Origin: Amantichitinum ursilacus | GTDB lineage: Bacteria > Pseudomonadota > Gammaproteobacteria > Burkholderiales > Chitinibacteraceae | Reading direction: 5' to 3' | DNA: 64,000 bases | Assembly: GCF_001294205.1 (NCBI RefSeq) | Contig: NZ_LAQT01000026.1 | Coordinates: forward strand, 1-64,000 | In this document: positions 62,096-64,000 of the stretch, piece after piece | Numbering within the stretch: the stretch's first letter is position 1 | How the letters are laid out: each line of letters begins with the position of its first letter | The notes under the pieces: model-generated | Told to the model about the DNA's origin: nothing | Databases searched by the model: none | The model's input: only the letters and a program-made list of their open reading frames with translations | Position numbers and translations under genes: made by a program

Positions 62096-62293
62096 TCAGC
62101 GTAGCCAAGGCGCGGTTTCGCCCTGCTGCGCCCAGTATTGTTCCAGCCGTTGCCATACCTGTTCACGCTCGGCGGCGTCGAGCGTGCTCCAGTTGGCTAC
62201 CTCCAGAAACGTGCGGCCGCAGCCGCGGCATACGTCATCCCCAAGACCGGTGGAACACATGGCAATGCAAGGGGAATCGGGGCGGCGGGACAT
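62096..62293 (-). CDS. DUF1289 family cysteine-rich small protein
   Basis: A 65-aa protein with four cysteines: SPCIAMCSTGLGDDVCRGCGRT, the family pattern C-x3-C-x8-C-x2-C, which may bind zinc or an iron-sulfur cluster. The W-x8-R pattern following (WSTLDAAEREQVWQRLEQ) is also typical. Function is unknown. I start at the ATG at 62293, since family similarity begins at MSRRPDSPC; the ORF opens seven codons upstream. Confidence 0.85.
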   Translation of the reverse strand: MSRRPDSPCIAMCSTGLGDDVCRGCGRTFLEVANWSTLDAAEREQVWQRLEQYWAQQGETAPWLR

Positions 62294-62401
62294 GCGCGAA
62301 ATCCAGAAAAACAATCGGCCCAGACTATCGAACGCGCGGCAAAGATAGTCAAGCGCGCACTGATCGGCGTGGGCGGGCTGACTGCAATGAAAGCGTCATT
62401 A

Positions 62402-62418
62402 ACAATTAGCGCAATTGT
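62402..62418. promoter_or_regulatory. Inverted repeat ACAATT-AGCGC-AATTGT
   Basis: Perfect 6-bp arms around five bases, in the divergent gap between the DUF1289 gene and the phosphoesterase gene, 48 bp before the latter's start. Possible operator; no regulator gene is adjacent. Confidence 0.4.
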
Positions 62419-62465
62419 CATCTGGCGGTTGCATGATGCGCGAAATCACCGCGCGGAAGCATGAG

Positions 62466-63287
62466 ATGGCAGATAACCCTTTGAAATTCCGTAGCATCTG
62501 GATTTCCGACCTGCACCTGGGCACCTCGGGTTGCCAAGCGGAATATCTCCTCGATTTCCTCAAAAACACTGAAGCCGAATATCTCTATCTGGTGGGCGAC
62601 ATTATCGATGGCTGGGCGCTCAAGCGCTCGTGGTACTGGCAGCAGAGCCATAACGACGTCATCCAGAAAGTGCTGCGCAAAGCGCGCAAAGGCACGCACG
62701 TCATCTATATCCCCGGCAATCACGACGAAGGCGCGCGCCAGTTTCTGGGTTTGATGTTTGGCGATATCCGCATTGAAGACGAAGTGGTGCACACCACCGC
62801 GGATGGCCGTCGCATGCTGGTGCTGCACGGCGACCGCTTTGACGGCGTGGTGCAATGCGCGCGCTGGCTGGCCATTGTGGGCGACCGGCTTTACGGCATT
62901 ACGCTCAAGCTTAATTACTGGTTTAACCGCGCTCGCGCCCGCATGGGTCTCGGGTATTGGTCTTTATCGCAATATCTGAAACACAAGGTTAAAAAGGCCG
63001 TTAACTTTGTCAGTAGTTTTGAACAGGCCGTGGCATTGGAAGCCAAAACACGTGGACTGGATGGCGTAATTTGCGGCCATATTCATAAAGCGGAAATGCG
63101 CGATATCGATGGCGTGTTGTATTGCAATGACGGCGATTGGGTGGAAAGCCTGACCGCATTGGTTGAACTTCCGAATGGCGAATTGAAAATCCTGACGTGG
63201 CAGAAATTTTTTGCTGAGCAGGCCGCGCAAATCAATAGTTTGACCGCTGCACCCACGGGTGCCGGATTGCAGGGAATTGCCGCATGA
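62466..63287 (+). CDS. LpxH-like metallophosphoesterase
   Basis: A calcineurin-like phosphoesterase of 273 aa, related to UDP-2,3-diacylglucosamine diphosphatase but of the group paired with glycosyltransferases. Metal motifs in order: WISDLHLG, VGDIIDGW, PGNHDE, VLHGDRFD and GHIHKAE. I use the ATG at 62466, with GGAAG 7 bases upstream. Its stop overlaps the glycosyltransferase start as ATGA, so the two are coupled. The pairing suggests a glycolipid or polysaccharide-lipid pathway. Confidence 0.9.
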   Translation: MADNPLKFRSIWISDLHLGTSGCQAEYLLDFLKNTEAEYLYLVGDIIDGWALKRSWYWQQSHNDVIQKVLRKARKGTHVIYIPGNHDEGARQFLGLMFGDIRIEDEVVHTTADGRRMLVLHGDRFDGVVQCARWLAIVGDRLYGITLKLNYWFNRARARMGLGYWSLSQYLKHKVKKAVNFVSSFEQAVALEAKTRGLDGVICGHIHKAEMRDIDGVLYCNDGDWVESLTALVELPNGELKILTWQKFFAEQAAQINSLTAAPTGAGLQGIAA

Positions 63288-64000
63288 ATATCCTGATTGT
63301 CACCGATGCGTGGGAACCGCAAGTAAATGGCGTGGTGCGTACGCTAAAACAAACCCGGCTGGAATTGCAAAAGCTGGGGCATAAGGTGGAATTGATTCAG
63401 CCGCAGCAATTTCGCACCATGCCCTGCCCCACTTATCCTGAAATTCGCTTGGCCTTTATGCCGGGCAAACGTATCGCGGCAGAAATTGCACGTTTTAAAC
63501 CCGATGCCATCCATATCGCCACCGAAGGCCCATTAGGGATGGCGGCGCGTAAATACTGCATCAAAAATGATTTGCCGTTTACCACCGCCTACCATTCGCG
63601 CTTTCCAGAATACGTGCATTTACGCTTTGGCATTCCGGTTAAATGGACTTATCGCTGGCTGGCGCGGTTTCACAATGCCGCGCGGGCGGTGATGGTGCCG
63701 ACGCGCGTGGTGGTCGAAGATCTGCAAGCGCATGGTTTTAATAATGTGGTGCTGTGGTCGCGCGGCGTGGATCTGGATATTTTCCGGCCCGGTTCGCGCG
63801 AACGCTTGCAAACACGCCGCCCCATCTTTGTGTACGTGGGGCGCGTGGCGGTGGAAAAGAACGTCGAAGCATTTTTGCAACTGGATTTGCCGGGCTCGAA
63901 ATGGGTTTGTGGCGATGGTCCGGCGGCGGCGGCGTTGCGGGCCCGGTACAACGAATCAAACGGCGTGCACTGGCTGGGCGTGCTGAACCAGGGCGAGCTG
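63284..64000 (+). CDS. Glycosyltransferase family 4 (GT-B), partial at window edge
   Basis: The first 239 codons of an open gene that continues past the window. The translation begins MNILIVTDAWEPQVNGVVRTLKQT, the acceptor-side N-terminus of GT4 enzymes of the alpha-mannosyl/glucosyltransferase type. AYHSRFPEYVHLRFG and the linker LWSRGVDLDIFRPGSRE then VYVGRVAVEKNVEAFLQLDLPGSKWVCGDGP show the start of the nucleotide-sugar domain. It probably sits in the membrane periphery and glycosylates a lipid. The start overlaps the phosphoesterase stop. Confidence 0.93.
   Translation, partial: MNILIVTDAWEPQVNGVVRTLKQTRLELQKLGHKVELIQPQQFRTMPCPTYPEIRLAFMPGKRIAAEIARFKPDAIHIATEGPLGMAARKYCIKNDLPFTTAYHSRFPEYVHLRFGIPVKWTYRWLARFHNAARAVMVPTRVVVEDLQAHGFNNVVLWSRGVDLDIFRPGSRERLQTRRPIFVYVGRVAVEKNVEAFLQLDLPGSKWVCGDGPAAAALRARYNESNGVHWLGVLNQGEL

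Noticed and set aside
1-64000. CRISPR arrays, insertion sequences, prophage or integrase genes
   Set aside because: I saw no regularly spaced direct repeats, transposase motifs or phage genes; the tRNA-Leu gene has no integrase beside it and no duplicated 3' end that I could see.

Overview
The window looks like chromosomal, housekeeping-rich DNA from a Gram-negative betaproteobacterium, probably near the Neisseriales (Chitinibacteraceae-like). This is inferred from the gene families, the gene order and an even, fairly high G+C content; nothing was searched. I see no insertion sequence, prophage, CRISPR array or integrase. One tRNA gene is present (Leu, anticodon CAA). Genes are tightly packed, and many neighbours overlap by a few bases.

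Region 1 (1-12.3 kb) is mostly minus strand: glutamate synthase (gltB-gltD), coproporphyrinogen oxidase (hemF), aspartate decarboxylase (panD), a zinc-ribbon protein and an RNase II-family exonuclease. Region 2 (10.9-17 kb) is a hexuronate/aldonate catabolic cluster: a UxuB-like mannonate oxidoreductase, divergent from manD, an rspB-like dehydrogenase, an MFS carrier and a GntR/FCD regulator. Region 3 (17-19.8 kb) is hemA, a GNAT acetyltransferase and prfA in one operon. Region 4 (19.9-28.5 kb) is a sugar module: a YtfQ-YtfR-YtfT-YjfF-type ABC importer, a LacI-family repressor, a mutarotase and an SMP-30 lactonase. Two related AT-rich sites suggest that one repressor controls both arms.

Region 5 (28.5-39.4 kb) holds azoR and a divergent LysR gene around a 28-bp palindrome, the twitching-motility ATPases pilT-pilU, yggS-proC-yggT, fxsA/cutA, a stand-alone DsbD N-terminal domain with a TlpA-like thioredoxin, a two-cysteine ArsR regulator, and envC-ctpA. 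Region 6 (41-48 kb) holds a small unknown protein, a MoeB/ThiF-type adenylyltransferase, an attenuated tryptophanyl-tRNA synthetase-like gene, tatD, two TerC-type membrane proteins and a PIG-L deacetylase.

Region 7 (48-61 kb) holds a PAS-GGDEF-EAL protein, an amidase, an imelysin-like protein, ybbP-ybbA/tesA, and the dolP-diaA-yraN-lpoA/rsmI envelope cluster, followed by tRNA-Leu. Region 8 (61-64 kb) holds an SDR, a DUF1289 protein, an LpxH-like phosphoesterase and the start of a glycosyltransferase that runs off the window.

The strongest candidate for something undescribed is at 42.4-43.5 kb. A 21-codon leader peptide ends with Phe-Tyr-Trp-Trp-Tyr-Arg. It is followed by mutually exclusive antiterminator and terminator hairpins, then by an intact gene for a TrpRS-like protein that has lost recognisable HIGH and KMSKS signatures. 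This looks like a tryptophan-starvation-attenuated pseudo-synthetase. A second recurring theme is three head-to-head gene pairs whose start codons overlap.
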